A stretch of 64,000 nt of DNA from Actinomycetales bacterium (GTDB lineage: Bacteria > Actinomycetota > Actinomycetes > S36-B12). The stretch covers positions 1 through 64,000 of the forward strand of contig WGLX01000037.1 in assembly GCA_016125355.1 (NCBI GenBank). Reading direction: 5' to 3'. The position numbers and the translations under genes were made by a program. This document shows positions 7,275 to 17,029 of this stretch, piece after piece (position 1 is the stretch's first letter; the number at the start of each line of letters is the position of its first letter). The notes beneath the pieces were generated by a model. It ran no database searches. It was not told the origin of the DNA and worked only from the letters and a program-made list of their open reading frames with translations.

Positions 7275-9869
7275 CTAGCGCAGGACTCCGTCCGCGAGGC
7301 CGGCCGTCTCAGGGGGCAGCACCTGCAGGCCCAGCTCCGCCGACGAGGCCAGGCCGAGGTGGTGGGGCAGGATCCGCACCGTGTACCCGAACGGCCCGTT
7401 CTTGTCGAGCTCGATGTCGAGCCGGTACTCCCACCGATTGCCCTCGTACGACTCGACCGGGGCCATGGCCGACTGCTGGGCGGCCACGAGACGGTCGTCC
7501 GCGTCGACGCGACCGTAGGCCACCTCGACGTCGACGTCCTCCGGGCCCAGGTCACCGAGGTTGACGAAGGCACGCACGGTGATCTTGGCGCCCTGCATGA
7601 CGGCATCGCCGACACCGTCCGCCTCGACATGCTCGATGCGGAGGGTGGACCAGCCGCCGCGCACGCGCTTCTTCCACGTCGACAGGTCACGGGCGACCGT
7701 GAAGGAGGACTCCTCCACCGCACGCGCCGACTCCGCCGCGGGCGTGTACAGGCGGGTGACGTACTCGCGGAGCATCCGGCTCGCGAGCACCTTCGGCCCG
7801 AGCGTGCGCAGGGTGTGCTTCAGCATGGCCATCCACCGCGGTGGCAGGCCGACATCGTCCCGGCGGTAGAAAGCCGGAGCGACCGAGTTCTCGATGAGGC
7901 TGTACAGCGCCTCAGCCTCGAGATCGTCCCGGCGATCAGCGTCCTCGACGCCCTCTGCCGTCGGGATCGCCCAGCCGTTCTCGCCGTCGAACCACTCGTC
8001 CCACCACCCGTCGAGGATCGACAGGTTGAGGGCCCCGTTGAGGGCAGCCTTCATGCCCGACGTGCCGCTCGCCTCGAGCGGACGGATCGGGTTGTTGAGC
8101 CAGACGTCGCAGCCGGGGTACAGGTCCACGGCCATGGACATGTCGTAGTCCGGAAGGAAGACGATCCGGTGACGCACATCCTCGGAGTCCGCGAACTGCA
8201 CGAGCTGCTGGATCAGCCGCTTGCCGCCGTCGTCCGCGGGGTGGGCCTTGCCGGCCACGACGAGCTGCACGGGACGCTCCGGATCGAGGAGGAGCGAGCG
8301 CAGCCGCTCGGGGTCGCGCAGCATGAGCGTCAGCCGCTTGTACGAGGGCACCCGTCGGGCGAAGCCGATGGTGAGGACGTCGGGATCGAGGACGTCGTCG
8401 ATCCAGCCGAGCTCGGCCTCGGTGGCACCGCGATTCAGCCACGACTCGCGCAGCCGGGTACGCGCCATCTCGATGAGACTCTGTCGCAGCGAGCGCTTGA
8501 TCCCCCACAGCTCCGCGTCGGGGGTGGCGGCGATCGCCTCCCAGCCCTCCGCGTCATCGATGGACGCGCCGTGGGCGAGGTCGGTGACCTCGCGCGCGGT
8601 CCACGTCGGCGCATGCACACCGTTGGTGACCGACGTGATTGGCACCTCCTCGCCGTCGAACCCCGGCCAGAGACCGGAGAACATCCCGCGCGAGACGGCA
8701 CCGTGCAGCAGGCTGACGCCGTTGGCGCGCTGAGCGAGCCGCAGGCCCATCACGGCCATGTTGAACACGGCCGGATCACCTCCGTCGAAGGACTCCGCGC
8801 CGAGCGCCATGATCCGGTCGACCGGGACGCCGGGCGCCGCATTCTCCCCCCCGAAGTACTGGGAGATCATGTCCATCGGGAAGCGATCGATGCCGGCAGG
8901 CACGGGGGTGTGTGTCGTGAAGACGGTGCTCGCCCGGCTCACCTCCAGGGCCTCGTCGAAGTTCATCGAGGGGTTGGCGGTGACCAACTCGCGGATCCGC
9001 TCCAGGCCGAGGAAGCCGGCGTGACCCTCATTGGTGTGGAACACCTCCGGCTCGGGGTGACCGGTGATCCGGCAGTACACCCGCAGCGCGCGCACGCCGC
9101 CGATGCCGAGGAGCATCTCCTGCTGCAGCCGGTGCTCCCCCCCACCGCCGTAGAGGCGATCGGTGACCTCGCGCTCCGCGGGGCCGTTCTCCTCCACGTC
9201 GGAGTCGAGCATGAGCAGCGGGACGCGGCCCACCTGGGCCACCCAGATCCGGGCCGTGACGTAGCGGCCGCCCGGCAGCCCCACAGCCACCTTGGCCGGT
9301 GAACCATCCGCCTCGCGCAGCAGCGAGACCGGACTCCCGTCGGGGTCCGTCACCGGGTAGCGCTCCTGCTGCCACCCGTCGCGCGACAGGGACTGCTTGA
9401 AGTAGCCCGAACGGTAGAACAGCCCCAGGGCGATGATCGGGACGCCGAGGTCGCTGGCCGTCTTCAGGTGGTCTCCCGCAAGGATCCCGAGGCCGCCCGA
9501 GTACTGCGGCAGCGCGGCGGCGATGCCGTACTCGGGCGAGAAGTAGGCGATGGCCTTCGGGGCGGTGTCGCCGAGCGTCTGGTACCAGTGGTCCGATGCG
9601 AGGTACTCCTGCAGGTCCGCACGGGCCCGGCCGACCCAGCCCACGAACGCCTCGTCGGCCGCGAGCTCGCTGAGCCGCTCGGCCGACACCTCGCCCAGCA
9701 GCCGCACCGGGTCCTGGCCCGTGGCCTCCCACAGTTCCCGGTCGATGGCGGCGAACAGGTCCCGCGTCGGCGGGTGCCAGGACCACCGGAGGTTGACGGC
9801 CAGCTCCTCGAGGGCCCGCAGGCTCTCGGGCAGGACGGTACGGACGGTGAATCGTCGGATCGCTCTCAC
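7275..9869 (-). CDS. glgP: Alpha-glucan (glycogen) phosphorylase
   Basis: Phosphorolyses alpha-1,4-glucan to glucose-1-phosphate (GT35, PLP-dependent). The GTG start at 9869 (VRAIRRFTVRTVLPE) gives 864 residues, close to the mycobacterial GlgP as I remember it. The frame is open for 30 more upstream codons, but these do not resemble the family. A TACGGT box lies eight bases before the GTG. The N-terminal part is the DUF3417 domain of the actinobacterial subgroup, including the N-terminal region ELAVNLRWSWHP. The PLP lysine is K607 in EASGTSGMKAALNGALN. It is divergent from glgE, as in Rv1328/Rv1327c, with a repeat-bearing control region between them. Confidence 0.94.
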   Translation of the reverse strand: MRAIRRFTVRTVLPESLRALEELAVNLRWSWHPPTRDLFAAIDRELWEATGQDPVRLLGEVSAERLSELAADEAFVGWVGRARADLQEYLASDHWYQTLGDTAPKAIAYFSPEYGIAAALPQYSGGLGILAGDHLKTASDLGVPIIALGLFYRSGYFKQSLSRDGWQQERYPVTDPDGSPVSLLREADGSPAKVAVGLPGGRYVTARIWVAQVGRVPLLMLDSDVEENGPAEREVTDRLYGGGGEHRLQQEMLLGIGGVRALRVYCRITGHPEPEVFHTNEGHAGFLGLERIRELVTANPSMNFDEALEVSRASTVFTTHTPVPAGIDRFPMDMISQYFGGENAAPGVPVDRIMALGAESFDGGDPAVFNMAVMGLRLAQRANGVSLLHGAVSRGMFSGLWPGFDGEEVPITSVTNGVHAPTWTAREVTDLAHGASIDDAEGWEAIAATPDAELWGIKRSLRQSLIEMARTRLRESWLNRGATEAELGWIDDVLDPDVLTIGFARRVPSYKRLTLMLRDPERLRSLLLDPERPVQLVVAGKAHPADDGGKRLIQQLVQFADSEDVRHRIVFLPDYDMSMAVDLYPGCDVWLNNPIRPLEASGTSGMKAALNGALNLSILDGWWDEWFDGENGWAIPTAEGVEDADRRDDLEAEALYSLIENSVAPAFYRRDDVGLPPRWMAMLKHTLRTLGPKVLASRMLREYVTRLYTPAAESARAVEESSFTVARDLSTWKKRVRGGWSTLRIEHVEADGVGDAVMQGAKITVRAFVNLGDLGPEDVDVEVAYGRVDADDRLVAAQQSAMAPVESYEGNRWEYRLDIELDKNGPFGYTVRILPHHLGLASSAELGLQVLPPETAGLADGVLR

Positions 9870-9877
9870 GGGGCACA

Positions 9878-9883
9878 CCGTAG
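9878..9883 (-). promoter_or_regulatory. Candidate -10 box (TACGGT) for glgP
   Basis: On the minus strand TACGGT ends eight bases before the chosen GTG start of glgP. There is no Shine-Dalgarno, which fits a leaderless transcript and supports the shorter start. No convincing -35 is seen at 17-18 bp. Confidence 0.45.
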
Positions 9884-9926
9884 CGGCTCGATCCCGGCAG
9901 AATGGCGCTCGGCTCCCGGAAACGCG

Positions 9927-9965
9927 CATGTAATTGTCGTGTTCTTCCATGTAACGCAAGTTCTT
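9927..9965. promoter_or_regulatory. Two composite direct repeats between glgP and glgE
   Basis: An AT-rich patch in an otherwise GC-rich region. CATGTAA occurs at 9927-9933 and 9948-9954, exactly 21 bp apart (about two helical turns). Each copy is followed by GTTCTT, at 9941-9946 and 9960-9965. The paired arrangement in the middle of a divergent promoter region suggests binding of a dimeric regulator to one face of the helix, controlling both glucan breakdown and glucan elongation. The regulator is unknown. Confidence 0.45.
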
Positions 9966-10010
9966 TCACACCAGCCTCAGCGGACACCCTCGCCGCCCAT
10001 CCCCCGCGAC

Positions 10011-10016
10011 TAGGCT
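10011..10016 (+). promoter_or_regulatory. Candidate -10 box (TAGGCT) for glgE
   Basis: TAGGCT lies eight bases upstream of the glgE ATG with no Shine-Dalgarno between, suggesting a leaderless mRNA. No clear -35 is visible. Confidence 0.45.
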
Positions 10017-10024
10017 GATGGACC

Positions 10025-12103
10025 ATGGTCACCCGTCGTACGAGACCGTCGACCACGCCAGCCGAGCCACCCAGCGCCCGCCCACCGGCTGTGGTCGAGC
10101 GGACGTCGCCGTGGCGCGGGCACCTGCTCCCGGTGCCTGCGGAGCTCGTCGGCCGCTACCCCATCACGGACGTCTCCCCCGCCAGTCTCTCCGGTCGACG
10201 TCCGGCGACCGCCGCGGTCGGCGAGGCGGTGCCGGTCCGCGCCACGTCGTTCCGTGAGGGCCACGACAGCATGGGAGTCACGGTCGTGCTGCACCGTCCG
10301 GACGGGTCGGTGGCCGAGACCGTGCGCATGCGCCCCGAGGGGATCGGACTGGACCGCTGGGTCGGACACGTCCGCCCGGACGACCTGGGCGACTGGACGT
10401 TCACGATCGAGGCATGGGGCAGCCCCTGGGACACGTGGGTGCACCGGGCCACCATCAAGGTCCCGGTCGGCGTGGACGTCGAACTCGAGTTCGCCGAGGG
10501 TGCCCTGCTGCTGGAGCGGGCCGCCCGGGAGCTGCACCCGGACGATGCCGAGGCGCGATCGACGCTGACGGGCGCGGCCCGCACGCTGACCTCCACGTCC
10601 CTCCCGGTGCCCGTGCGCCTTGCCGCCGGCACCGATCCGGCGATCTCGGGGCTCATGGACGCGCACCCCCTCCGCGAGGGCGTCACGGCCAGCGGTCCTT
10701 GGCCCCTGCGCGTGCAACGGCGTCGCGCACTCGTGGGCTCCTGGTATGAGTTCTTCCCTCGCAGCGAGGGCAGCAGCCTCGATCCGCCCCGCTCCGGCAC
10801 CTTCGAGACAGCCGCCGAGCGGCTGCCGGCGATCGCCGCCATGGGCTTCGACGTCGTGTACCTGCCGCCGATCCATCCGATCGGCACCATCAACCGCAAG
10901 GGGCCCAACAACACTCTCAACCCAGGACCGGACGACCCGGGATCCCCCTGGGCGATCGGGTCCGCGGACGGCGGTCATGACGCCGTCCACCCCGACCTCG
11001 GGACCGTCGCCGACTTCGACGCCTTCGTCGCACGCACCCGCGACCTCGGGATGGAAGTGGCCCTCGACCTCGCCCTGCAGGCCGCACCCGACCACCCCTG
11101 GGTCGCCGAGCACCCCGAGTGGTTCACCACCCGCGCCGACGGCACCATCGCCTACGCCGAGAACCCACCCAAGAAGTACCAGGACATCTACCCGCTGAAC
11201 TTCGACAACGATCCCGAGGGCCTGTACGCCGAAGTGGAGCGCGTCGTCCGATTCTGGATGGACCACGGCGTGCGGATCTTCCGCGTCGACAACCCGCACA
11301 CCAAGCCGCTATGGGTGTGGGACCGGCTGATGACGAGCATCTACGCCACCGATCCGGACGTGCTGTTCCTCGCCGAGGCGTTCACCCGACCCCCGATGAT
11401 GAGTGCGCTCGCCGAGGTCGGCTTCCAGCAGAGCTACACGTACTTCACCTGGCGGACGGGCAAGGGCGAGATCGAGGAGTACGCGCGGGAGCTGGCCGGA
11501 CCGAAGTCCGCCTTCATGCGCCCGAACTTCTTCGTCAACACCCCGGACATCCTCCACGAGTACCTGCAGCACTCAGGCCCCGCAGGCTTCGCGATCCGGG
11601 CCACCCTGGCCGCGACGCTCTCGCCCACCTACGGGGTGTACAGCGGCTTCGAGCTCTACGAGCACGTTGCCGTGCGGCCGGGCAGCGAGGAGTACCTCGA
11701 CTCCGAGAAGTACCAGTACCGCCCGCGGGACTGGGAGGCGGCGCGGAAGCAGGGACGCACGCTCGCCCCCTACCTGACCATCCTCAATGAGATCCGGCAT
11801 GCGCATCCGGCGCTGCAGGACCTCCGCTCCCTGCACTTCCACCACAGCGAGAACCCCGACGTCATCGCGTTCTCGAAGCGTGATGGTGATGACGTCATCG
11901 CCGTGGTCTGCACGCTCGACCCGCACCGCGACCACGAGACGACGATCTGGTGGGACCTCTCCGCCCTCGGGGTCGCGGACGGCGAGCGCTTCGTGGCCCA
12001 CGACCTCGTCACTGACGCCACCTGGGCGTGGGGCCAGGGCACCTACGTCCGACTCAGCCCGTGGGAGCACGTCGCCCACATCGTCCACGTCCGAACCCTC
12101 TGA
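10025..12103 (+). CDS. glgE: Alpha-1,4-glucan:maltose-1-phosphate maltosyltransferase
   Basis: Transfers maltosyl units from alpha-maltose-1-phosphate to the non-reducing ends of alpha-1,4-glucan (GH13_3). It is 692 residues. Recognisable segments are [21 protein letters not shown] and [16 protein letters not shown]. The nucleophile is D422 in RVDNPHTKP and the acid/base is E451 in LAEAFTRP. Their 29-residue spacing equals that of Streptomyces GlgEI (D394/E423). The last 100 residues form the usual beta domain. It is followed 23 bp later by glgB, the standard GlgE-GlgB pair. No treS or pep2 lies in the window, so maltose-1-phosphate must come from the GT4 enzyme at 1580-2773 or from genes elsewhere. 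Confidence 0.96.
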   Translation: MVTRRTRPSTTPAEPPSARPPAVVERTSPWRGHLLPVPAELVGRYPITDVSPASLSGRRPATAAVGEAVPVRATSFREGHDSMGVTVVLHRPDGSVAETVRMRPEGIGLDRWVGHVRPDDLGDWTFTIEAWGSPWDTWVHRATIKVPVGVDVELEFAEGALLLERAARELHPDDAEARSTLTGAARTLTSTSLPVPVRLAAGTDPAISGLMDAHPLREGVTASGPWPLRVQRRRALVGSWYEFFPRSEGSSLDPPRSGTFETAAERLPAIAAMGFDVVYLPPIHPIGTINRKGPNNTLNPGPDDPGSPWAIGSADGGHDAVHPDLGTVADFDAFVARTRDLGMEVALDLALQAAPDHPWVAEHPEWFTTRADGTIAYAENPPKKYQDIYPLNFDNDPEGLYAEVERVVRFWMDHGVRIFRVDNPHTKPLWVWDRLMTSIYATDPDVLFLAEAFTRPPMMSALAEVGFQQSYTYFTWRTGKGEIEEYARELAGPKSAFMRPNFFVNTPDILHEYLQHSGPAGFAIRATLAATLSPTYGVYSGFELYEHVAVRPGSEEYLDSEKYQYRPRDWEAARKQGRTLAPYLTILNEIRHAHPALQDLRSLHFHHSENPDVIAFSKRDGDDVIAVVCTLDPHRDHETTIWWDLSALGVADGERFVAHDLVTDATWAWGQGTYVRLSPWEHVAHIVHVRTL

Positions 12104-12126
12104 TCGCACCCCACCCCGGAGACGAC

Positions 12127-14316
12127 ATGCCCACCGATCCTGCAGGACCCGCCCCCCGCGAGGTCTCCGTGCTCGACATCGATCGACTCGTCGACGGCTG
12201 GCACCACGATCCGCATTCGATCCTCGGGCCGCACCCCGATGGCGACACCGTCACGGTCCGCGTCCTTCGTCCGGGAGCGGAATCGGTCGTCCTCGTCACC
12301 GCCGATGGCCGCCTGCCCTTCGTGCACGAGCACCGGGGCGTCTGGGTGGTGGCGCTCCCCGGCTCCACCGCGCCGGACTACACCGTCGACGTCACGTACG
12401 GCGATCAGGTCGTTCCCGCGGATGACCCGTACCGGTTCCTGCCGACCCTCGGCGAGATCGACCTCCACCTGATCGGCGAGGGCCGCCACGAGCAGCTCTG
12501 GCAGGTGCTCGGGGCGCACACCCGGTCCTACCAGACCTCGCGCGGCGTGGTCGCCGGAGTCTCCTTCGCGGTCTGGGCACCCAATGCGCAGGGCGTCCGC
12601 GTGGCGGGCAACTTCAACTGGTGGGACGGCACCGCCCATCCCATGCGGTCACTCGGTTCCTCGGGCATCTGGGAGCTGTTCATCCCGCACATCGGCGACG
12701 GCGCGATCTACAAGTTCCAGATCCTCGGTCGCGACGGCGTATGGCGGGAGAAGGCCGACCCGTTCGCCTTCGCCACCGAGGTGCCCCCGGCCACCGGGTC
12801 GGTCGTGTTCACGCCCGCCTACGAGTGGGGCGACGAGGACTGGCTGACTGCCCGAGCGGAGGAGCACGCGTACCGGCGCCCGATGTCCATCTACGAGGTC
12901 CATCTGGGCTCGTGGCGGGCCGGGCTCGACTACCGGCAGCTGGCCGACGAGCTCACCGAGTACATCACCGACGCCGGGTTCACCCACGTCGAGTTCCTCC
13001 CGGTCGCGGAGCACCCCTACGGGCCGTCATGGGGGTACCAGGTCACCTCGTACTTCGCCCCGACCTCCCGCTTCGGCTCACCCGACGACCTCCGCTACCT
13101 CATCGACCGGCTGCACCAGGCGGGCATCGGCGTCCTCGTCGACTGGGTGCCGGCGCACTTCCCGAAGGACGAGTGGGCCCTGGCGCGATTCGACGGCACG
13201 GCGCTGTACGAGCACGCCGACCCTCGCCGCGGAGAGCATCCCGACTGGGGCACCTACGTGTTCGACTTCGGCCGCACCGAGGTCCGCAACTTCCTCGTGG
13301 CCAACGCGCTGTTCTGGCTCGAGGAGTTCCACGTCGACGGCCTGCGCGTGGACGCAGTCGCGTCGATGCTGTACCTGGACTACTCGCGCAAGGAGGGCGA
13401 GTGGTACCCCAACCAGTACGGCGGACGCGAGAACCTCGATGCCGTGGCCTTCCTCCAGGAGATGAACGCCACCGTCTACAAGCGCGTCCCCGGCGTCGTC
13501 ACCATCGCGGAGGAGTCCACGGCCTGGCCCGGCGTGACCCGACCGACCTTCCTCGGCGGCCTCGGCTTCGGCTACAAGTGGAACATGGGGTGGATGCACG
13601 ACACCCTCGAGTACATCAAGCACGAGCCCATCCACCGGCAGTACCACCATCATGAGATGACCTTCTCGATGGTCTACGCGTACAGCGAGCACTTCATCCT
13701 GCCGATCTCGCATGACGAGGTGGTGCACGGAAAGGGCTCGCTGATCGAGCGCATGCCGGGCGACCGCTGGCAGGAACTGGCCAACCTGCGCGCCTACCTG
13801 GGCTTCATGTGGGGGCATCCGGGCAAGAAGCTGCTGTTCATGGGCTCCGAGTTCGCGCAGAGCAGCGAGTGGTCCAGTGAGCGCAGCCTCGACTGGTGGC
13901 TGCTCCAGTTCCCCGAGCACGCGGGCGTGCTGCAGGCGGTCATGGACCTGAATGCCCTCTACCGGGCCACGCCTGCCCTGTGGGCACTCGACGACGAGCC
14001 AGCCGGCTTCGAGTGGATCGACGCGAACGACTCGGGGAGCAACGCGTTCAGCTGGATCCGCCGGGACGACGAGGGCGGCATCGTCGCTGTCGTCGCGAAC
14101 CTGTCGCCGGTGCCTCGTGAGGGCTACCGCCTCGGCCTGCCGGTGTCCGGACGATGGGCGGAGGTGCTCAACACCGACGCCGCCGAGTACGGCGGCTCGG
14201 GGCTGGGCAACAAGGGCGCCGTCACCGCCGAGGATGTGCCCTGGCACGGTCGTCCGGCCTCGGCCACGCTGGTGCTGCCACCGCTGTCCACGGTCTTCCT
14301 GCGCTACGACGGCTGA
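12127..14316 (+). CDS. glgB: 1,4-alpha-glucan branching enzyme
   Basis: Introduces alpha-1,6 branches into the glucan made by GlgE. It is 729 residues from the ATG at 12127, which has GGAGA just upstream. The frame is open 33 codons further, overlapping glgE, but that part is not family-like. Domain order is N1 module ([15 protein letters not shown]), CBM48 (about 125-220), GH13 barrel and C-terminal beta domain. Catalytic D409 (GLRVDAVAS), E462 (TIAEEST) and D530 ([12 protein letters not shown]) have exactly the 53/68 spacing of E. coli GlgB D405/E458/D526. The gene runs 13 bp into the convergent kinase-like gene. Confidence 0.96.
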   Translation: MPTDPAGPAPREVSVLDIDRLVDGWHHDPHSILGPHPDGDTVTVRVLRPGAESVVLVTADGRLPFVHEHRGVWVVALPGSTAPDYTVDVTYGDQVVPADDPYRFLPTLGEIDLHLIGEGRHEQLWQVLGAHTRSYQTSRGVVAGVSFAVWAPNAQGVRVAGNFNWWDGTAHPMRSLGSSGIWELFIPHIGDGAIYKFQILGRDGVWREKADPFAFATEVPPATGSVVFTPAYEWGDEDWLTARAEEHAYRRPMSIYEVHLGSWRAGLDYRQLADELTEYITDAGFTHVEFLPVAEHPYGPSWGYQVTSYFAPTSRFGSPDDLRYLIDRLHQAGIGVLVDWVPAHFPKDEWALARFDGTALYEHADPRRGEHPDWGTYVFDFGRTEVRNFLVANALFWLEEFHVDGLRVDAVASMLYLDYSRKEGEWYPNQYGGRENLDAVAFLQEMNATVYKRVPGVVTIAEESTAWPGVTRPTFLGGLGFGYKWNMGWMHDTLEYIKHEPIHRQYHHHEMTFSMVYAYSEHFILPISHDEVVHGKGSLIERMPGDRWQELANLRAYLGFMWGHPGKKLLFMGSEFAQSSEWSSERSLDWWLLQFPEHAGVLQAVMDLNALYRATPALWALDDEPAGFEWIDANDSGSNAFSWIRRDDEGGIVAVVANLSPVPREGYRLGLPVSGRWAEVLNTDAAEYGGSGLGNKGAVTAEDVPWHGRPASATLVLPPLSTVFLRYDG

Positions 14317-14816
14317 TGCAGGGCCGACGGCAGGCCGGCGATGATCGCGCTCACGTCGGCCACGACGTCGGTGAGCGGTCGGTCGGTGCGCACCTCGGCC
14401 GTGCACGTGGCCCGGAGCAGCGGCTCGACCTCGGCGAGGTCCGCCAGCACCCGGGCCCGGTCCTCCGCTGACTTCCCGAAGCCCTTGGCCCGCGCATCGA
14501 TGCGAGCGAGGAGCACCTCCGCGGGCGCGGAAAGCAGGAGCACGGCATCGAACCGGTCGTAGAAAGCACCCTGATTGCTGGCACAGCCGGACACCACCAG
14601 CGCCGCGTGCCGGGGCAGCCCGAGGAGTTCGTCCATGGCGGCGACGTCCCACACCTGCTCGCGCGTCCTGCCGTCCGCGGAGACGATCTCATGCGCGAGC
14701 CCGTCGTCCGTGTCGACGACCTCGTAGCTCCGCTGCCCCAGCTCCCGCAGCACAGCGGACTTGCCGGTTCCGGACATGCCGGTCACCAGGACCGCCACAT
14801 GCGCCCGATCGGGCAT
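14304..14816 (-). CDS. P-loop nucleotide kinase-like protein
   Basis: A 170-residue P-loop protein with Walker A GMSGTGKS at about residues 13-20, DTDDG at the substrate-side position, and a Walker B-like DAVLLLSAP strand. The overall size resembles shikimate/gluconate kinases or small AAA_18 proteins, but the substrate-binding signatures of those families are not evident. Its ATG follows the stop of the thioredoxin-TPR gene with no gap, so translation is coupled. The 3' end overlaps glgB tail-to-tail by 13 bp. The function is unknown; a nucleoside or sugar kinase is the most likely class. Confidence 0.6.
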   Translation of the reverse strand: MPDRAHVAVLVTGMSGTGKSAVLRELGQRSYEVVDTDDGLAHEIVSADGRTREQVWDVAAMDELLGLPRHAALVVSGCASNQGAFYDRFDAVLLLSAPAEVLLARIDARAKGFGKSAEDRARVLADLAEVEPLLRATCTAEVRTDRPLTDVVADVSAIIAGLPSALHQPS

Positions 14817-15713
14817 CTAGAACAGGGCGCTGGCGAGGGCAGTACGGGCCTTCGGCACGGCCGGGTCGTCTCCGGCCAGCTGGAAGTACTCGAGAACGCG
14901 CTGCCGAGCCGCCTCGCGTTCGTCGCCGGCCGACGAGCGCACGACCGCGATGCCGAGGTCGAACGCCCGGGCGAAGTCCCCCTGGAGAACGGCGAAGTCC
15001 GCCGCCACGAGCGGCGGCTCATCGCCTGCTGGCGGCGTGACACCGTCCGTGCGCTCGTAGAGGCCGACCATGGCCAGCCCCGCCGCGGCGTCCGGATCGG
15101 AGGGCTCCGCACTGAGCACCGACTGGTACGCGCTCCTGGCCGCGGGCCAGTCGCCGGCCTCGATGGCGGCGTAGGCCGCCTCGAAGCGGGGGTCCGCAGG
15201 CGCCTCCTCCGGCTCGGCCGGCGCCTCGGACGGGCCGTCCGCACCCAGCGTGCCGGACACGCCCTGCTCGGCCGCCACCTTCAGCAGCTCGTCGAGCACC
15301 TGTCGGATCTGCGCCTCGGGGTAGGCGCCCTGGAACAGCGGGATCGGCTGGCCCTTGATGACCGCGAACACCGACGGGATGGACTGCACCTGGAAGGCTG
15401 CCGCGATCTGCTGCTCGGCATCGACGTCCACCTTGGCGAGCACCCAGCGGCCGCCGTACTCTGCGGCCAGCTTCTCCAAGGTCGGCGAGAGCTGCTTGCA
15501 CGGGCCGCACCACGTCGCCCAGAGGTCGAGCACGACCGGGACCGTCATCGAGCGATCGATGACGTCGGCCTGGAAGCTCTCGGTGGTGACGTCGATGACG
15601 ACGCCGGCGGGGGCGTTGGCCAGCGCGGCCGCTGCCTTCTGCTGGTTCTGGCGGGACGTGGCGAGGGCGCCGAGGTCGACGGCGCCGCGGGCAGAGAACG
15701 GTGTCGAGGCCAT
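14817..15713 (-). CDS. Thioredoxin-TPR protein (YbbN/CnoX-like)
   Basis: A thioredoxin fold (residues about 35-145) with an intact WCGPC active site in LWATWCGPCKQ, an acidic linker rich in Ala, Pro and Glu (about 150-180), then a TPR-like helical part (about 180-298). This architecture is that of the co-chaperone YbbN/CnoX, which protects proteins from oxidation and hands them to chaperones. YbbN lacks a full active site in some lineages, whereas CxxC is complete here. The start at 15713 is chosen because the upstream in-frame ATG overlaps an AGGAAG ribosome site for this ATG. It corresponds in position to Rv1324, beside glgB-glgE. Confidence 0.82.
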   Translation of the reverse strand: MASTPFSARGAVDLGALATSRQNQQKAAAALANAPAGVVIDVTTESFQADVIDRSMTVPVVLDLWATWCGPCKQLSPTLEKLAAEYGGRWVLAKVDVDAEQQIAAAFQVQSIPSVFAVIKGQPIPLFQGAYPEAQIRQVLDELLKVAAEQGVSGTLGADGPSEAPAEPEEAPADPRFEAAYAAIEAGDWPAARSAYQSVLSAEPSDPDAAAGLAMVGLYERTDGVTPPAGDEPPLVAADFAVLQGDFARAFDLGIAVVRSSAGDEREAARQRVLEYFQLAGDDPAVPKARTALASALF

Positions 15714-15814
15714 GCGGTCATTCTTCCTCATGACCCCGACCGACCCGACGCCACACGGCGCGACACCCCTCGTTCGCGGTGGAAGGCTGACGATCGCCCG
15801 CCAAGGAGTGCCCC

Positions 15815-16480
15815 ATGCGCCGCACCGTCGTCCTCGTCGCAGGACTCATCGCCGCCACCGCCCTGGTTCCTGCATCGGCCTCCGCCCAGCAGGTGGCTGC
15901 CGGGGCGCCCTCGACGCAAGGGCTCTCGACGCCGGCAGGGGACATCGCCCTGCCGACCGTCCCGCGTCCGCCCGAGGATCCGGGGTCGGGAACGACGATC
16001 ACGCGGAGGTCGTTCACCTCGACCACCGGCAACGTGGCCTGTCGACGCGTCCATCAGGGAGCGACCTGGCTGGAGTGCCTCCTCGTCCGCTCCGGCGAGA
16101 TCCTGCGCGTCAGCACGGATGCCGACCGGGCCGTCGCGGTCCCCTGCACGGCGAAGGACGCCGACGTCACGTGCCGCCTGAGCTACCCGGTGGTCACGTT
16201 CCACGCGGCGTCCCGCCTTGAGCGGCGGCGGTTCGCGGACGCACGCAGGGTCCGCTACGAGCGCCCCGTCCAGCTCGGACCGCTCACGGCTCCGTATCCG
16301 ACATGCCTCGTCGACCCGAACCTCGGCACGTCCTGCCACACCGGGTACGACGATCGCGTCGGGGAGCAGGTCTTCATCGGGGTCGCCGACTCCGTGTGGA
16401 TCTGCCCCGGATACGAGCACGTGCAGGACGGTGACCCCGTGCCCGTCGGAGCCGACACCTGCCTCGTCGTGCGCCCCTGA
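15815..16480 (+). CDS. Secreted protein with eight cysteines, function unknown
   Basis: A 221-residue protein with a clear Sec signal peptide (MRRTVVLVAGLIAATALVPA, cleavage after SASA, near residue 24). No family is recognised. The mature part begins with a Pro/Ser/Thr-rich stretch, then contains eight cysteines spread over residues about 75-217 in contexts such as NVAC, WLEC, TSCHTG and WICPG. The even number suggests four disulfides. AAGGAG lies well placed before the ATG. It is divergent from the thioredoxin-TPR gene by about 100 bp and convergent with the Rrf2 gene. Location is probably extracytoplasmic. Confidence 0.7.
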   Translation: MRRTVVLVAGLIAATALVPASASAQQVAAGAPSTQGLSTPAGDIALPTVPRPPEDPGSGTTITRRSFTSTTGNVACRRVHQGATWLECLLVRSGEILRVSTDADRAVAVPCTAKDADVTCRLSYPVVTFHAASRLERRRFADARRVRYERPVQLGPLTAPYPTCLVDPNLGTSCHTGYDDRVGEQVFIGVADSVWICPGYEHVQDGDPVPVGADTCLVVRP

Positions 16481-16493
16481 ACGGGCCCGTCGC

Positions 16494-16961
16494 CTACCGG
16501 CGCTGCCACGCTCCCGGCTCATCGAGCAGGACCCGTACCGACTCCGGCAGCGCTCCTGTCGCCACGTCCGCCAGCGTGATCGTCTCCAGGACGTGGCGCA
16601 TGGCGGCCCGCACGGCGATCCAGACCTCGCGCAGGTGCTCCGCGGAACCCGAGTAGTCCAGCCCCTCGGGTCGCTGCCCGCGAACCGCCGCCAGGGGGCC
16701 GTCGAGGGCCCGCACCACGTCGGCGATGGTCACCGAGTGCGGGTCCCGGTCGAGCCGGTAGCCGCCCTCCGCGCCACGTTGACTCGCGACGATCCCGGCC
16801 TGGCGGAGCTGGCGCAGGATGCCCTCGAGGAACTTCATGGGGATGTCCTGGGAGCGCGCGATGGCATCGCCCTTCACGAGGCGGCTGGGCGAGTCCAGGT
16901 AGGCGGTCGTCAACTCCAGGGCGGCCCGCATCCCGTAGTCGGCCTTCGCGCTGACGTGCAT
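16494..16961 (-). CDS. Rrf2-family transcriptional regulator without cluster cysteines
   Basis: A 155-residue winged-helix regulator. MHVSAKADYGMRAALEL is the diagnostic Rrf2 opening, and SQDIPMKFLEGILRQLRQAGIV is the DNA-recognition helix with the wing GAEGGYRLDRDP. The Fe-S ligand cysteines found near residues 90-105 in IscR and NsrR are absent, and the protein has no Cys at all. It therefore cannot sense through a Cys-ligated cluster, and some Rrf2 members of this type use other ligands. A CACAAT box lies six bases before the ATG. Targets are not evident; the gene is followed by a convergent secreted-protein gene. Confidence 0.85.
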   Translation of the reverse strand: MHVSAKADYGMRAALELTTAYLDSPSRLVKGDAIARSQDIPMKFLEGILRQLRQAGIVASQRGAEGGYRLDRDPHSVTIADVVRALDGPLAAVRGQRPEGLDYSGSAEHLREVWIAVRAAMRHVLETITLADVATGALPESVRVLLDEPGAWQRR

Positions 16962-16967
16962 CCGCGC

Positions 16968-16973
16968 ATTGTG
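16968..16973 (-). promoter_or_regulatory. Candidate -10 box (CACAAT) for the Rrf2 gene
   Basis: CACAAT ends six bases before the ATG on the minus strand and no Shine-Dalgarno is present, consistent with leaderless transcription. Confidence 0.35.
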
Positions 16974-17029
16974 TCGCGTCTGACGCGCCGACGCGCGGCC
17001 ATTGGCCGGCCACGAGCCGACGCGACGAC

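Noticed and set aside
12028-12126. Earlier start for glgB overlapping glgE
   Set aside because: The ATG at 12127 has a ribosome site, and the extra 33 codons are not conserved.
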